Shown: in pieces, positions 35,322 to 43,553 of the stretch | Layout: each line of letters starts with the position of its first letter | How positions within the stretch are numbered: the stretch's first letter is position 1 | Origin: DAOSXA01 sp964526835 | Lineage (GTDB): Bacteria; Zixibacteria; MSB-5A5; GN15; FEB-12 | Direction: 5' to 3' | Length of the DNA: 64,000 nt | NCBI GenBank assembly: GCA_964526835.1 | Contig: CAZGMK010000006.1 | Location: 101,580 to 165,579, forward strand | Notes under the pieces: model-generated | Told to the model about the DNA's origin: nothing | What the model saw: the letters and a program-made list of their open reading frames with translations, nothing else | Databases searched by the model: none | Position numbers and translations under genes: made by a program

Positions 35322-35906
35322 TCAGGCTTTGGTGACCACGAACTCCCCGTATTCGTCGCCGCACTCGATGCCTTTGGTTTGCTCACACTTGAACTTACCG
35401 TAACCGTTCGGGTACGGCTCGCCGTAGGCCAAATCCATGAAAGAGCGAGACACTCCGCGAACCATGTAAGCGAAAGGTCGCTTGACGTCTTTCTCATCCG
35501 CCTCGTAATAGTCGTAAGCGCGAACCACCATCTTCTCCCCTGGAATCAGCTCAACGACCTCGGAGTTGGCCCAACCCCACGCGGTAAAGACTCCGTAGGC
35601 ACCTCGCAACACATCATCCGGTTTGCTATCAATCATAGGGCCTACGACCGAATTGAACTCGTCGGACGTAATAATGCCATAACCGGTATGATAACCGCAC
35701 TCAGCCGCGGCGTTCTCCAAAAGACCCTCTGCGGCATCGCACAAATCATCTCCGGCAGCATTGAGGATACTCTTCGAGAAGGAATTCCAGAAGTTCGCCG
35801 GAAACTGATTCACCAAAACGCCGTAGGCCGGGATCAGACCTTCGTTGTTGCCGCGAACCTTGATCTGAGACAGGTCACTGATAATCTTCTGTCTGTCAAT
35901 AGCCAT
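35322..35906 (-). CDS. Uncharacterised V4R-like ligand-binding protein
   Basis: A 194-residue soluble protein. Its layout resembles the V4R (4-vinyl reductase) small-molecule-binding fold: a helix (DDLCDAAEGLLENAAAECGYH), a strand and glycine turn (TGYGIITS), a mid-region (GVFTAWGWANSEVVELI, then VVRAYDYYEA), a long helix (RPFAYMVRGVSRSFMDLAYG) and a closing two-strand piece (FKCEQTKGIECGDEYGEF) like the Cys-x-Gly-Asp ending of V4R proteins. This is a pattern judgement, not a search result. AAGGAGGAG precedes the ATG, so strong translation is expected. The neighbour upstream has the same layout. Confidence 0.7.
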   Translation of the reverse strand: MAIDRQKIISDLSQIKVRGNNEGLIPAYGVLVNQFPANFWNSFSKSILNAAGDDLCDAAEGLLENAAAECGYHTGYGIITSDEFNSVVGPMIDSKPDDVLRGAYGVFTAWGWANSEVVELIPGEKMVVRAYDYYEADEKDVKRPFAYMVRGVSRSFMDLAYGEPYPNGYGKFKCEQTKGIECGDEYGEFVVTKA

Positions 35907-35921
35907 TGTTCTCCTCCTTAA

Positions 35922-36482
35922 CTACCAGTTCAGGCTGAAGTATGAAGTGGACGCTCCGCGAACGATGCTCTGAGTCTCTTCGACGCTGACCTTGTCAGGA
36001 TTGAGATCGAATATGGCCGCACATGCCGCTTTGAGGAACCCCTGTCCAATGTAATTGACTGGCTGATCGTGCTGACCCCACTTCTTAAGCCAGCCTTCGT
36101 CCACGTGGGAGTGACTCATGGTAGCCGTTCCCCCTGTGTCACCGAGTTTGAGTTCTACACAGCCCAGGCCCGTGAAACTGCAGTATTGTTCGGCGATAGC
36201 GATGCGTTCAGACCTGTCGGTAATACCGTTCTTCTGGTAGTAGTCCTTGAGTACGCCACCAAAAACGTCACGTGAAGTGTCCAGGAGAATCTGGACGCCA
36301 CCGAACTGCCTCGCATCCATGGCCAACTGGGAGAACAGTGTCGCATAATGATGGCAGTGGAGCACGCTAACCTTGCCGTTGACGTAGTGCCGCATCTGCT
36401 TCGCATCGAACTTCTGTTCCGCATGGAATTTGGCTTTTGATCCCTGCGAAGTGTATGTTGTGCTTTGAGTTGTTGTCGTCAT
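35922..36482 (-). CDS. Uncharacterised V4R-like protein with His/Cys-rich motifs
   Basis: A 186-residue soluble protein, likely a divergent paralogue of its downstream neighbour. A Thr/Ser-rich start leads to NGKVSVLHCHHYATLFSQLA, a helix (DVFGGVLKDYYQKNG), EQYCSFTGLGCVELKLGD, SHSHVDEGW and the closing GFLKAACAAIFDL, then KVSVEETQSIVRG. The HCHHY and HSHVD clusters could bind a metal, haem or other cofactor. GGAGG lies eight bases before the ATG and overlaps the end of the preceding 59-codon gene. Function unknown. Confidence 0.7.
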   Translation of the reverse strand: MTTTTQSTTYTSQGSKAKFHAEQKFDAKQMRHYVNGKVSVLHCHHYATLFSQLAMDARQFGGVQILLDTSRDVFGGVLKDYYQKNGITDRSERIAIAEQYCSFTGLGCVELKLGDTGGTATMSHSHVDEGWLKKWGQHDQPVNYIGQGFLKAACAAIFDLNPDKVSVEETQSIVRGASTSYFSLNW

Positions 36483-36494
36483 TGGTATCCTCCG

Positions 36495-36674
36495 TCAGAA
36501 TTCTCTCTTGACTTCATCCCAGGCTGCTTTCAACTTCGCCACGACATTCGGGTCATCTTGCTGCTCGGCTGCCTTGTTCGAGGGCAAGCCCGATTTTATC
36601 GCCAGCCTCATCTGGGCCTTCAGCCCTCCCACCGCCTTCGCCTCTTCGTAGAACTTCGTCAATGCTGCACCCAT
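36495..36674 (-). CDS. Uncharacterised 59-residue protein, first gene of V4R-like operon
   Basis: A short gene reading MGAALTKFYEEAKAVGGLKA at its start, then QMRLAIKSGLPSNKAAEQQD and ending WDEVKREF. It is supported by an excellent ribosome binding site (AAAGGAG, spaced 5 bases), position 12 bases before the next same-strand gene and protein-like amphipathic helices at both ends. It looks soluble and mostly helical, with no Cys. It is probably a structural partner of the two V4R-like proteins, but nothing shows its activity. Confidence 0.72.
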   Translation of the reverse strand: MGAALTKFYEEAKAVGGLKAQMRLAIKSGLPSNKAAEQQDDPNVVAKLKAAWDEVKREF

Positions 36675-37076
36675 TTTATCTCCTTTCCGATTCAGATTCT
36701 TCCAGAAAGCTCGAAGAAGAGCTGCAAATTCGTCTTCCGGCTCTCCCGAGCCCCTATCCTTAGTTTCTTCGTCATTTGGCGGTCAAGCTTTAGCGACTGT
36801 CGTAGAATCAGCCAAATCCACAGCGGGCGGACTTCCTGATGAAGCTAGGCTGATCCATTGATGCCGTCTGGCAGGCCCACTGCTGTGCAAGAAGGGTCGC
36901 TTGGCGGGGACTCATCAGTCTATGGCTCGGATATCGTCCAAGAAACCCCTGGAAAACGAAGGATGCCGAATTGTACTGCAGGGCACATCATACCGCGCCG
37001 CGCTTCGCTCGGCTCATAACACTATTTTGCCAGATGATTCCGTCGCATGCTATCTTCCCAAAAAAACGGAGGCCCC
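36675..37076. other. Divergent gap of about 400 bases
   Basis: Lies between the minus-strand small-gene operon and a plus-strand membrane protein. No gene, tRNA or strong repeat was seen. It must contain the operon promoter (not resolved) and contains a weak plus-strand promoter at 37027-37056. Confidence 0.5.
37027..37056 (+). promoter_or_regulatory. Candidate promoter for small membrane protein
   Basis: TTGCCA (37027-37032), 18-base spacer, TATCTT (37051-37056), about 20 bases before the ATG with CGGAGG in between. Confidence 0.3.
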
Positions 37077-37493
37077 ATGCAATTCCTGCTACTGCTGATT
37101 GTCACATTGGCTATTGCCTGTGCCACTGCGGCTCTGGTCATACGCATGTTCCGAGGACCGATCGATAAGATCTTCGCCCGTATCATCGGCGATGACCTCG
37201 CCTCGGCGTGGCGGAAGTTCCTCACCTTCGCCCTATTCGTGGTTGGGGTCAGTTCCGGCGTGCACATCTACAAGCTGGAGAGATTCATTGCGCCAGAGAC
37301 CGAAACCCTGGCCCGCCCGCAACTGACGCCCGAGTACTGGGGACTGGAGGTCTACCGGACGATAATCGACACACTCGGCGGGATGGCCTGGGCGCTGCTG
37401 ATCTTCTTCGTAGTGGCGCTGATCGCTTTTGTGATAACACGCAGGCGCGAAGACGGCAGCCGGAAGCCTGGCGAAAGGACTCAGGCGAGGTGA
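37077..37493 (+). CDS. Uncharacterised inner-membrane protein
   Basis: A 138-residue protein with three predicted membrane segments: about residues 1-22 (QFLLLLIVTLAIACATAALV), about 48-65 (FLTFALFVVGVSSGVHIY) and about 105-123 (AWALLIFFVVALIAFVI), with a basic C-terminal tail. ATG at 37077 is chosen because CGGAGG lies six bases upstream and the hydrophobic segment starts at once. Function is not recognisable; it is a single-gene unit convergent with the acetate kinase operon. Confidence 0.75.
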   Translation: MQFLLLLIVTLAIACATAALVIRMFRGPIDKIFARIIGDDLASAWRKFLTFALFVVGVSSGVHIYKLERFIAPETETLARPQLTPEYWGLEVYRTIIDTLGGMAWALLIFFVVALIAFVITRRREDGSRKPGERTQAR

Positions 37494-37521
37494 TTGGAGG
37501 TCTTGTTGAAGGCGGATCCTT

Positions 37522-38733
37522 CTACTGTTGCATTCCTTCGACTATGCGGATGGTGTCGCGAGCGATCACCAGTTCCTCGTTGGTGGGGATGACCAGGACT
37601 CGAACTCTGCTGTCATCGGCGGATATATCCACATTCCGCCCCTTCACGACCTTTTCGTTCTTCGAAGCATCGATCTTCATGCCCAGGTAATCGAACTTCT
37701 CACAGGTCTGGGCGCGGACCAGAGCTGAGTTCTCACCGACTCCGGCGGTGAAAACGAGTGCGTCAAGCCCACCCATGGCGGCGACATAGGCCCCTATGTA
37801 TTTTCGCAGACGGTAAGTATATACATCGAGAGCCAGTCTGGCTCTTTCCCGGCCCTTCTCGATTCCCTTCTCAATTTCAATCATGTCCGAAGCGCCGCCG
37901 GAAATGCCGGTCAGGCCCGAGTGTTTGTTGAGCAGGGTGTTGGCTTCATGCAATGAGAGCTCTTCGCGGGCCATGACGTGCAGGATCACTGCCGGATCGA
38001 TATCGCCGGATCTGGTGTTCATGACCAGGCCTTCGAGCGGAGTGAATCCCATCGAGGTGTCGACCGACTGGCCGGCGTCGATGGCCGCCACCGAGTTGCC
38101 GGAGCCGAGATGACAGGTAATTACCTTCATGTCGGCCAGCGGCCGGCCTATCATCTCGGCGGCCTGCTCGCTTACGAAGCGATGCGATGTCCCGTGGAAA
38201 CCATATCGACGAATACCATACCGTTTGTAGAGCACGTACGGAACGGCGTAGATGTAGGCGTAGGGCGGCATCTTCTGATGAAACGAAGTATCGAACACGG
38301 CCACCTGTGGCAGGCCCGGCAGAGTCTTTTGCGCTGCGGTGATCCCGCGAATATTGTGCGGGTTGTGCAGGGGAGCCAGCTCGATCAGCGATCGCAGCTC
38401 GACCATCAGATCCTCGGTGATCAGGACCGAGTCGGCGAACCGTTCGCCGCCGTGCACCACGCGATGTCCGACGGCGCCGATCTCCGACTTATCCTTGATG
38501 ACACCATGATTTTCGGACATCAGCACCGAAACGACATACTCGATGGCGATAATGTGGTCAAGGATATCACCTGATATCTTGGTCTCTGGACGGTCGTACG
38601 GCTTGTGGGTGAGGACCGCGCCGGCCATGCCGATACGGGAGACATTTCCCTTGGCCAGGGCCTTTTCTGTCTCCGAGTCAATGAGCTGATACTTGACCGA
38701 CGATGAACCGCAGTTGATGACGAGAACCTTCAT
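37522..38733 (-). CDS. ackA: Acetate kinase
   Basis: The 403-residue ASKHA-fold enzyme interconverting acetyl phosphate plus ADP with acetate plus ATP. VINCGSSSVKYQL, the GHRVVHGGERF motif, RRYGFHGTSHRFVS, CHLGSGNSVAAIDAG and FTAGVGENSALVR are diagnostic. No phosphotransacetylase gene lies in the window. Its ATG overlaps the stop of the upstream dehydrogenase (ATGA), an unusual coupling of acetate production with beta-oxidation-type chemistry. Confidence 0.97.
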   Translation of the reverse strand: MKVLVINCGSSSVKYQLIDSETEKALAKGNVSRIGMAGAVLTHKPYDRPETKISGDILDHIIAIEYVVSVLMSENHGVIKDKSEIGAVGHRVVHGGERFADSVLITEDLMVELRSLIELAPLHNPHNIRGITAAQKTLPGLPQVAVFDTSFHQKMPPYAYIYAVPYVLYKRYGIRRYGFHGTSHRFVSEQAAEMIGRPLADMKVITCHLGSGNSVAAIDAGQSVDTSMGFTPLEGLVMNTRSGDIDPAVILHVMAREELSLHEANTLLNKHSGLTGISGGASDMIEIEKGIEKGRERARLALDVYTYRLRKYIGAYVAAMGGLDALVFTAGVGENSALVRAQTCEKFDYLGMKIDASKNEKVVKGRNVDISADDSRVRVLVIPTNEELVIARDTIRIVEGMQQ

Positions 38734-39647
38734 TGTACTTCACCCCCGGTCCTGGCGCCCTGGACCATCTGGCTATCCTGTATCCGATTTCCTTCCTCAT
38801 CGTAGCGGAAGAACCCGCGCCCTGTCTTGACCCCGAGGCGCCCGGCGCGCACCATCTTGCGAAGGAGCGGGCAGGGGTTGTACTTGTGTTCGGACAACTC
38901 CTTGAGCAGGTTCTCCATCCAGGCCATGACTACATCGAGTCCGGTCATGTCGGCCAGGGTCAGCGGACCCACGTCGAAGCCGAAGCCCAGTTTCATGGCG
39001 CGATCGACATCCTCGGGTGTGGCGACACCTTCCATGACGATGTGCATGGCTTCATTCAGAAGCGGCACGATGCATCGCGTCGTCACATAGCCGGGGTACT
39101 CATTAACCGTGATGTACTTTTTGTTGAGCAACTGGGCGAAGGCTACCGCGGCCTCGTAGGTTTCCTCATCTGTCTTCAGCCCCTTGACAATCTCGACCAA
39201 CGGCACCTTGGTGACCGGGTTGAGGAAATGCATGCCGATTAGCTTGCTGGGACGATTGGTGGCGGCGGCGACCTCCGAGATCGAGATTGTGCCCGAGTTG
39301 GTGATCAAGAGCGTTTCGGGATCGGTGATGGCTGTCAGCTTAAGGAAGAGGTTCTGCTTAAGCTGCAGGTCCTCGGGGATGCACTCGACGATAATCTCCG
39401 CATCCTCGGTCTCCGACAGGTCGGACGAGGGGTAGATACGCGAGAGTATGGCCTTCTTGTCCGCCTCGGTCAGTCCCCACTTGTCAATCTCGCGGTCGAT
39501 GGACTCGGAGATACCCTTCACGGCGCGCTCCGCCAGTTTGGTCGTCTTGTCGATGAGCACGACTTCGTGTCCGGCGGTGGCGATTGCCTCGGCCAGGCCC
39601 TGGCCCATCACGCCGGCGCCGATGATCATGATATTTGCCTTTGCCAC
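38730..39647 (-). CDS. 3-hydroxyacyl-CoA dehydrogenase (3-hydroxybutyryl-CoA dehydrogenase type)
   Basis: A 305-residue NAD-dependent enzyme of the short, stand-alone 3-hydroxyacyl-CoA dehydrogenase group (Hbd/PaaH). The N-terminal Rossmann fold has GAGVMGQGLAEAIATAGHEV; the catalytic His is in GMHFLNPVTKVPLVEI; the C-terminal dimerisation domain has GFDVGPLTLADMTGLD. The start codon is GTG with only a weak upstream purine run. It probably works in butyrate/crotonate metabolism or beta-oxidation; substrate chain length is uncertain. A good promoter lies upstream. Confidence 0.93.
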   Translation of the reverse strand: MAKANIMIIGAGVMGQGLAEAIATAGHEVVLIDKTTKLAERAVKGISESIDREIDKWGLTEADKKAILSRIYPSSDLSETEDAEIIVECIPEDLQLKQNLFLKLTAITDPETLLITNSGTISISEVAAATNRPSKLIGMHFLNPVTKVPLVEIVKGLKTDEETYEAAVAFAQLLNKKYITVNEYPGYVTTRCIVPLLNEAMHIVMEGVATPEDVDRAMKLGFGFDVGPLTLADMTGLDVVMAWMENLLKELSEHKYNPCPLLRKMVRAGRLGVKTGRGFFRYDEEGNRIQDSQMVQGARTGGEVQ

Positions 39648-39709
39648 TCTTCTTCACGTCCTCTCTTGGCCGCCCTTTGCGACCGGAACTTCAACATTCA
39701 AGCCTGCCA

Positions 39710-39737
39710 AATATACGCGGTAGGGCGTCTCTGGCAA
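39710..39737 (-). promoter_or_regulatory. Promoter for dehydrogenase-acetate kinase operon
   Basis: On the minus strand: TTGCCA (39737-39732), 16-base spacer, TATATT (39715-39710). Predicted leader is about 55 bases. Confidence 0.45.
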
Positions 39738-39795
39738 GGCGATATTCAAACTATCGGCTGCCCGCTGTGGTATAACAGGCATGATCCCTATTTGT

Positions 39796-39824
39796 TTGAC
39801 AGAATCGAATCGAACCCGTATCTA
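39796..39824 (+). promoter_or_regulatory. Promoter for exported barrel-like protein
   Basis: TTGACA (39796-39801), 17-base spacer, TATCTA (39819-39824). The predicted start leaves a leader of about 35 bases before the ATG at 39865. Confidence 0.45.
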
Positions 39825-39864
39825 ACTGTGGTATGTCTGAAAGCATCAATTACAGGCGGCAGTA

Positions 39865-40545
39865 ATGCATAAGTTCTTGAAAGCGGGCTTGTTAGTCCTT
39901 GTTTGTGGGTTGCTGGCGACACCGGCGGAGGCCGGTCTGGCCAGGGTGGCCAAACGATATACTCTGGTGGACCTGAACGGCGGCTATAGTTCGCCGGTTG
40001 GCAAATACGAGGGCATAGGGGTGATCGACTTCGAAAATAGCCGGGGCCAGCTGGTGAGGCTCAATGCCGATGAAGTCTATGATCCGACTTTTCACGTCGG
40101 TCTCAACTATGGTCAGTTGCGTAACAGCCACATGCAATGGACTATCGGCTTTCGCTATACAAAGATCAATCAGCTCAACCGGTTCGTAGCTGACGATCAG
40201 ACGCTGGTCTTTGCCCCTGAAAAGCCATCCATCCACCAATTGGATATAGACTTCAATTTCAACTACCTTCTTACGAATATCACCGAGCGGTGGATTGCTC
40301 CATACGCCGGGGTCGGCGCCCGCGCCGGTTTGACCACTTTCTCGGCTGAAGGAGTCGAATCCGAGTCTGAGATCAACCTCGGGGTTTGCCTCAACTTCGG
40401 AGCGGAAGTCAAGCTCTGGCAGCACCCGCAAGGGAGATCGTTTGTTACCTTCGCCTCGGTCAACAGCTACGATTTCTGGGCCAGTGGCGATAAGCCGCGC
40501 TTTCTCAATATCGGCGGGGCAGTCAAGTACTACTTCCGGATGTAG
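39865..40545 (+). CDS. Exported outer-membrane beta-barrel-like protein
   Basis: A 226-residue protein with a clear signal peptide (hydrophobic core residues 6-18, cleavage near AEA-G) and a body of alternating strands (RYTLVDLNGGYSSPVG, FHVGLNYGQL, WTIGFRYTKI, YAGVGARAGLTTF, LGVCLNFGAEVKLW) ending IGGAVKYYFRM with a terminal aromatic pattern typical of outer-membrane barrels. It resembles OmpA-barrel-type outer-membrane proteins; function unknown. The next gene, a lipoprotein, follows after about 60 bases. Confidence 0.75.
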   Translation: MHKFLKAGLLVLVCGLLATPAEAGLARVAKRYTLVDLNGGYSSPVGKYEGIGVIDFENSRGQLVRLNADEVYDPTFHVGLNYGQLRNSHMQWTIGFRYTKINQLNRFVADDQTLVFAPEKPSIHQLDIDFNFNYLLTNITERWIAPYAGVGARAGLTTFSAEGVESESEINLGVCLNFGAEVKLWQHPQGRSFVTFASVNSYDFWASGDKPRFLNIGGAVKYYFRM

Positions 40546-40603
40546 TTGCATCACGGGCAAGGCTGAGACCATGATCTCGCGAACTTCGAACAGCGGGCTA
40601 CTA

Positions 40604-41512
40604 ATGAAATATGTGTTTCTGATCGCAACGGCAACCATGGCCCTGGGTATTCTCGGCTGCGATAGTGCTGACAACGGCAACGGTCCCACCACGGTAGAGG
40701 GACTGGCCGCTGTCAACGGGCTGTACTACAAGGGCGAGATGGGCAGCAGCGCCTTGACACCGGAGCTGATCTTTGGTGTCAGAGACAACGACGGCAACTG
40801 GCTTCCGGGCTATCAGATTCAACTGCATCCGATTGAAGGTGACGGCGATCTGTTATCCCGTTCGGTTACAACCGATTCCACCGGTCTGGCAGCAGCGACG
40901 TACACCTTTGATGGCGACCTTGGGCATGCCGAGATTCTCGCCACTGCCCGCGACGAAAAGGACAGTGTAACAGTCTATCTACGCGCTAACACGCTGATTC
41001 CGGGCAATAGCGGGCAAGGGCAGTATGTGCTGTTTAATGACATATTCTCCACGGTCGTTGCCCTGAACGGCTCGCCGGCATCAGTGGATGTCTACACTAA
41101 TCATGAAACCAGCTATATGAATTACGAGGACTCCCTCGGCGTGGTTGTCATGATAGACGACCCCGACGACCAAGACCAGTACTTCGATACGTCATCTGTA
41201 CGCGGTGTGATAGTGAATACTAGGTACCGGGGCACAACCGCCGAAGGGATAGGGATAGGTTCGAATATGTCGGATCTCCGGGTGGCATACGGCGAGCCTG
41301 ACACGGTAAGGTATAGCTACGAAGACATACTGGTTCGCTACATGTCGCTCGGCATGGATTGCTTCTGCAACGACAATGCCGATACGACCGTCATTGAAAT
41401 CCATGTCAAGCCTCCATTGCAGTCGGAAGAATTGAATACGGTTCGGGCCGCGACGGCTGCCGAAGGACAACGTTCCCTCGGATCGAGAGGAGCCTACCGG
41501 CTCACACGCTAA
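40604..41512 (+). CDS. Lipoprotein with Ig-like domain
   Basis: A 302-residue lipoprotein. The start at 40604 gives an ideal signal peptide, MKYVFLIATATMALGILGC, with a lipobox Cys at 19; an in-frame ATG at 40571 is less likely. Residues about 30-130 read like a bacterial Ig-like (BIG1) domain (VRDNDGNWLPGYQIQL, TTDSTGLAAATYTF, TVYLRANT). The C-terminal half is Asp-rich and not recognised; two Cys lie close together (DCFCNDN). Probably periplasmic or surface exposed and co-expressed with the barrel protein upstream. Confidence 0.75.
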   Translation: MKYVFLIATATMALGILGCDSADNGNGPTTVEGLAAVNGLYYKGEMGSSALTPELIFGVRDNDGNWLPGYQIQLHPIEGDGDLLSRSVTTDSTGLAAATYTFDGDLGHAEILATARDEKDSVTVYLRANTLIPGNSGQGQYVLFNDIFSTVVALNGSPASVDVYTNHETSYMNYEDSLGVVVMIDDPDDQDQYFDTSSVRGVIVNTRYRGTTAEGIGIGSNMSDLRVAYGEPDTVRYSYEDILVRYMSLGMDCFCNDNADTTVIEIHVKPPLQSEELNTVRAATAAEGQRSLGSRGAYRLTR

Positions 41513-41530
41513 GGACCGGCTTCACCCGCC

Positions 41531-41559
41531 TTGACAGAGGCCGTCGTCCGGACTATATT
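41531..41559 (+). promoter_or_regulatory. Consensus sigma70-type promoter for cyclophilin
   Basis: TTGACA (41531-41536), 17-base spacer, TATATT (41554-41559). About 35 bases of leader before the ATG at 41602. Confidence 0.6.
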
Positions 41560-41601
41560 CCGCGCCGGAAATCAATATAGGATGTCCCCGGAAAGGATGT
41601 T

Positions 41602-42276
41602 ATGCTCACAAGATACATTAGCTTGACTCTGATGTGTAGTTTCCTGCTGCTGGCTATGCTCGGTTGCAGCGGCCAGGCTGAGAGCAAAGACCAGGCAAAA
41701 GACGAGAAGAAGATGGAAGCCTCTACTAACGAAGACCACGGCGGCGACAACCGTGTTATCCGGGACCCCAACAACCCGACAGTCACCCTGGAAACCGAGT
41801 ACGGAAAGATGGTGCTGGAGCTCTATAGAGACGTCGCTCCCACCCATGTGGATTCGTTTGTCGCCCGGTCCGAAGAGGGCTTTTATGACGGGACTATCTT
41901 CCATCGGGTAATTGACGGCTTCATGATTCAGGGCGGCGACCCCGAGGGTACGGGGATGGGCAATGCGGGCTACTATCTCGACGCGGAGTTCTCAGATTTG
42001 CGCCATGTCGAGGGTACGCTCTCAATGGCTCGCGCCCAGAGTCCCAACTCGGCTTCCTGCCAGTTCTTTATCTGCCTGGCCCCGGCGCCTTTTCTGGATG
42101 GCAAGTACACGGTGTTCGGCCACCTGATCGACGGGTATGATGTCCTGCACACGATCGGTAAGGTGGAGACGGTTGCGCCCAAGCACAACCCGCGCGAGAA
42201 ATCGAAGCCGGTCGAAGATGTACGGATCAAGAAGGCTTATCTGTCTGATGCGAAGGGCAATCCGCTTGACGAATGA
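41602..42276 (+). CDS. Cyclophilin-type peptidyl-prolyl isomerase lipoprotein
   Basis: A 224-residue lipoprotein. The signal peptide ends in LLAMLGCSG (lipobox Cys at 22), a charged linker (23-60) follows, then a cyclophilin domain (about 60-215) with the catalytic Arg in FHRVIDGFMIQGGDPEG, the NSASCQFFICLAP block and TVFGHLIDGYDVLHTI. It accelerates proline isomerisation in proteins folding outside the cytoplasm. Monocistronic, between a consensus promoter and a clear terminator. Confidence 0.93.
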   Translation: MLTRYISLTLMCSFLLLAMLGCSGQAESKDQAKDEKKMEASTNEDHGGDNRVIRDPNNPTVTLETEYGKMVLELYRDVAPTHVDSFVARSEEGFYDGTIFHRVIDGFMIQGGDPEGTGMGNAGYYLDAEFSDLRHVEGTLSMARAQSPNSASCQFFICLAPAPFLDGKYTVFGHLIDGYDVLHTIGKVETVAPKHNPREKSKPVEDVRIKKAYLSDAKGNPLDE

Positions 42277-42310
42277 TGTCGGCCACGGCTGATCCTGCTT
42301 CGAACTGCCG

Positions 42311-42340
42311 AGGCGGGGTTTGTGACCCCGCCTTTGTCTT
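42311..42340 (+). terminator. Intrinsic terminator after cyclophilin gene
   Basis: A perfect 9-bp stem (AGGCGGGGT / ACCCCGCCT) with a 5-base loop and the tail TTTGTCTT. Confidence 0.75.
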
Positions 42341-42389
42341 GCTCCGATGATCATGGAACCACCCGGACGGAGGTTCGTTTAGAGAGTTG

Positions 42390-43553
42390 ATGCAACCACG
42401 CAAGCTTGTCCTTCTCGGCTCAACCGGCTCAATTGGTCGGTCAACGGTCGATGTGGTAAGGCGCCATCCCGGGTGCTTCGAAGTAATCGCCTTAGCCGCT
42501 TACAGTAGTGCCGAGCTCCTGGCCGAGCAGTGTCGGGAATTCCGTCCGCAGTACGCCTGCATAGTGAAGGAGGAGGCCCGCCGCGATCTCGTTGAGTTGA
42601 TCGGGGACGAACCGGTCGAGGTACTGGCCGGATACGAAGACTTACTGCGCCTGGCCGCATTGCCGCAGGCCGATATTGTGCTCAACGCCGTTGTTGGGGC
42701 GGCCGGACTCCGGGCCTCAGTAGCGGCGATCAAGGCGGGTAATGACCTGGCCCTGGCCAACAAGGAATCGATGGTCGCCGGCGGATCACTGTTTGATCGC
42801 CTGGTGAAGAAGTCGAAGGCGCACATACTGCCGGTTGACTCGGAGCATTCGGCCGTCTGGCAAGCGCTCAACTGCGGTCGTAAGGGAGAGCTCAAACGCA
42901 TAATCCTGACCAGCTCGGGTGGTCCATTCAGGACCCTGCCCGTGGAGAAATTCAAGGACGTGACCGTCGAGCAGGCCCTCAATCATCCCACTTGGAACAT
43001 GGGACCCAAGATCACGGTTGATTCCTCGACGCTGGCCAACAAGGGATTGGAAGTCATTGAGGCGGTGGCGCTTTTCCAGGTCCCGCCCAGCCGGATTTCG
43101 GTGCTTGTGCACCCTCAATCGATCGTTCACTCGATGGTGGAATTCGTGGATTCTTCCATCATTGCCCAGCTCTCCGAGCCGGATATGCGGTTACCGATCA
43201 CCTGCGCCTTGTTCTGGCCGGATCGTATGGCATCCGAGTTCGGAGCACTGGACTTGACAGAGGCGATGGAGCTGACGTTTGAGCCGCCGGATTTTACTAA
43301 GTTCCCGGCCCTGCGGCTTGCCTTTGACGTGGCGGAAGCCGGCGGCACGGCGCCGGCCGTCTACAACGCCGCCAACGAGATAGCGGTTGAGAAGTTTCTG
43401 AACAAACGAATTGGTTATACAAGAATCGCTGACACGATAACTGCAACCGTCGATAATGTTAATGTTGTTAGTGATCCGACGTTGGATGACATTATAGAAG
43501 CAGACAGGGCAGCCAGGTCGGCGGCCCGCGAATTGATTGAAAAGGATCAATGA
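42390..43553 (+). CDS. dxr: 1-deoxy-D-xylulose 5-phosphate reductoisomerase
   Basis: The 387-residue NADPH-dependent enzyme making MEP, the committed step of non-mevalonate isoprenoid synthesis. LLGSTGSIGRSTVDVV (NADPH site), ALANKESMVAGG, PVDSEHSAVWQAL (metal ligands), LTSSGGPFR and the MGPKITVDSSTLANKGLEVI block are all present. ATG at 42390; an in-frame TTG lies directly before it. Its stop overlaps the rseP start (ATGA), the usual dxr-rseP order in many bacteria. Confidence 0.97.
   Translation: MQPRKLVLLGSTGSIGRSTVDVVRRHPGCFEVIALAAYSSAELLAEQCREFRPQYACIVKEEARRDLVELIGDEPVEVLAGYEDLLRLAALPQADIVLNAVVGAAGLRASVAAIKAGNDLALANKESMVAGGSLFDRLVKKSKAHILPVDSEHSAVWQALNCGRKGELKRIILTSSGGPFRTLPVEKFKDVTVEQALNHPTWNMGPKITVDSSTLANKGLEVIEAVALFQVPPSRISVLVHPQSIVHSMVEFVDSSIIAQLSEPDMRLPITCALFWPDRMASEFGALDLTEAMELTFEPPDFTKFPALRLAFDVAEAGGTAPAVYNAANEIAVEKFLNKRIGYTRIADTITATVDNVNVVSDPTLDDIIEADRAARSAARELIEKDQ

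Noticed and set aside
36675..37076. Search for tRNA or small RNA genes in this gap
   Set aside because: No T-loop-like GGTTCGAATCC or cloverleaf pairing seen; other gaps were likewise negative.
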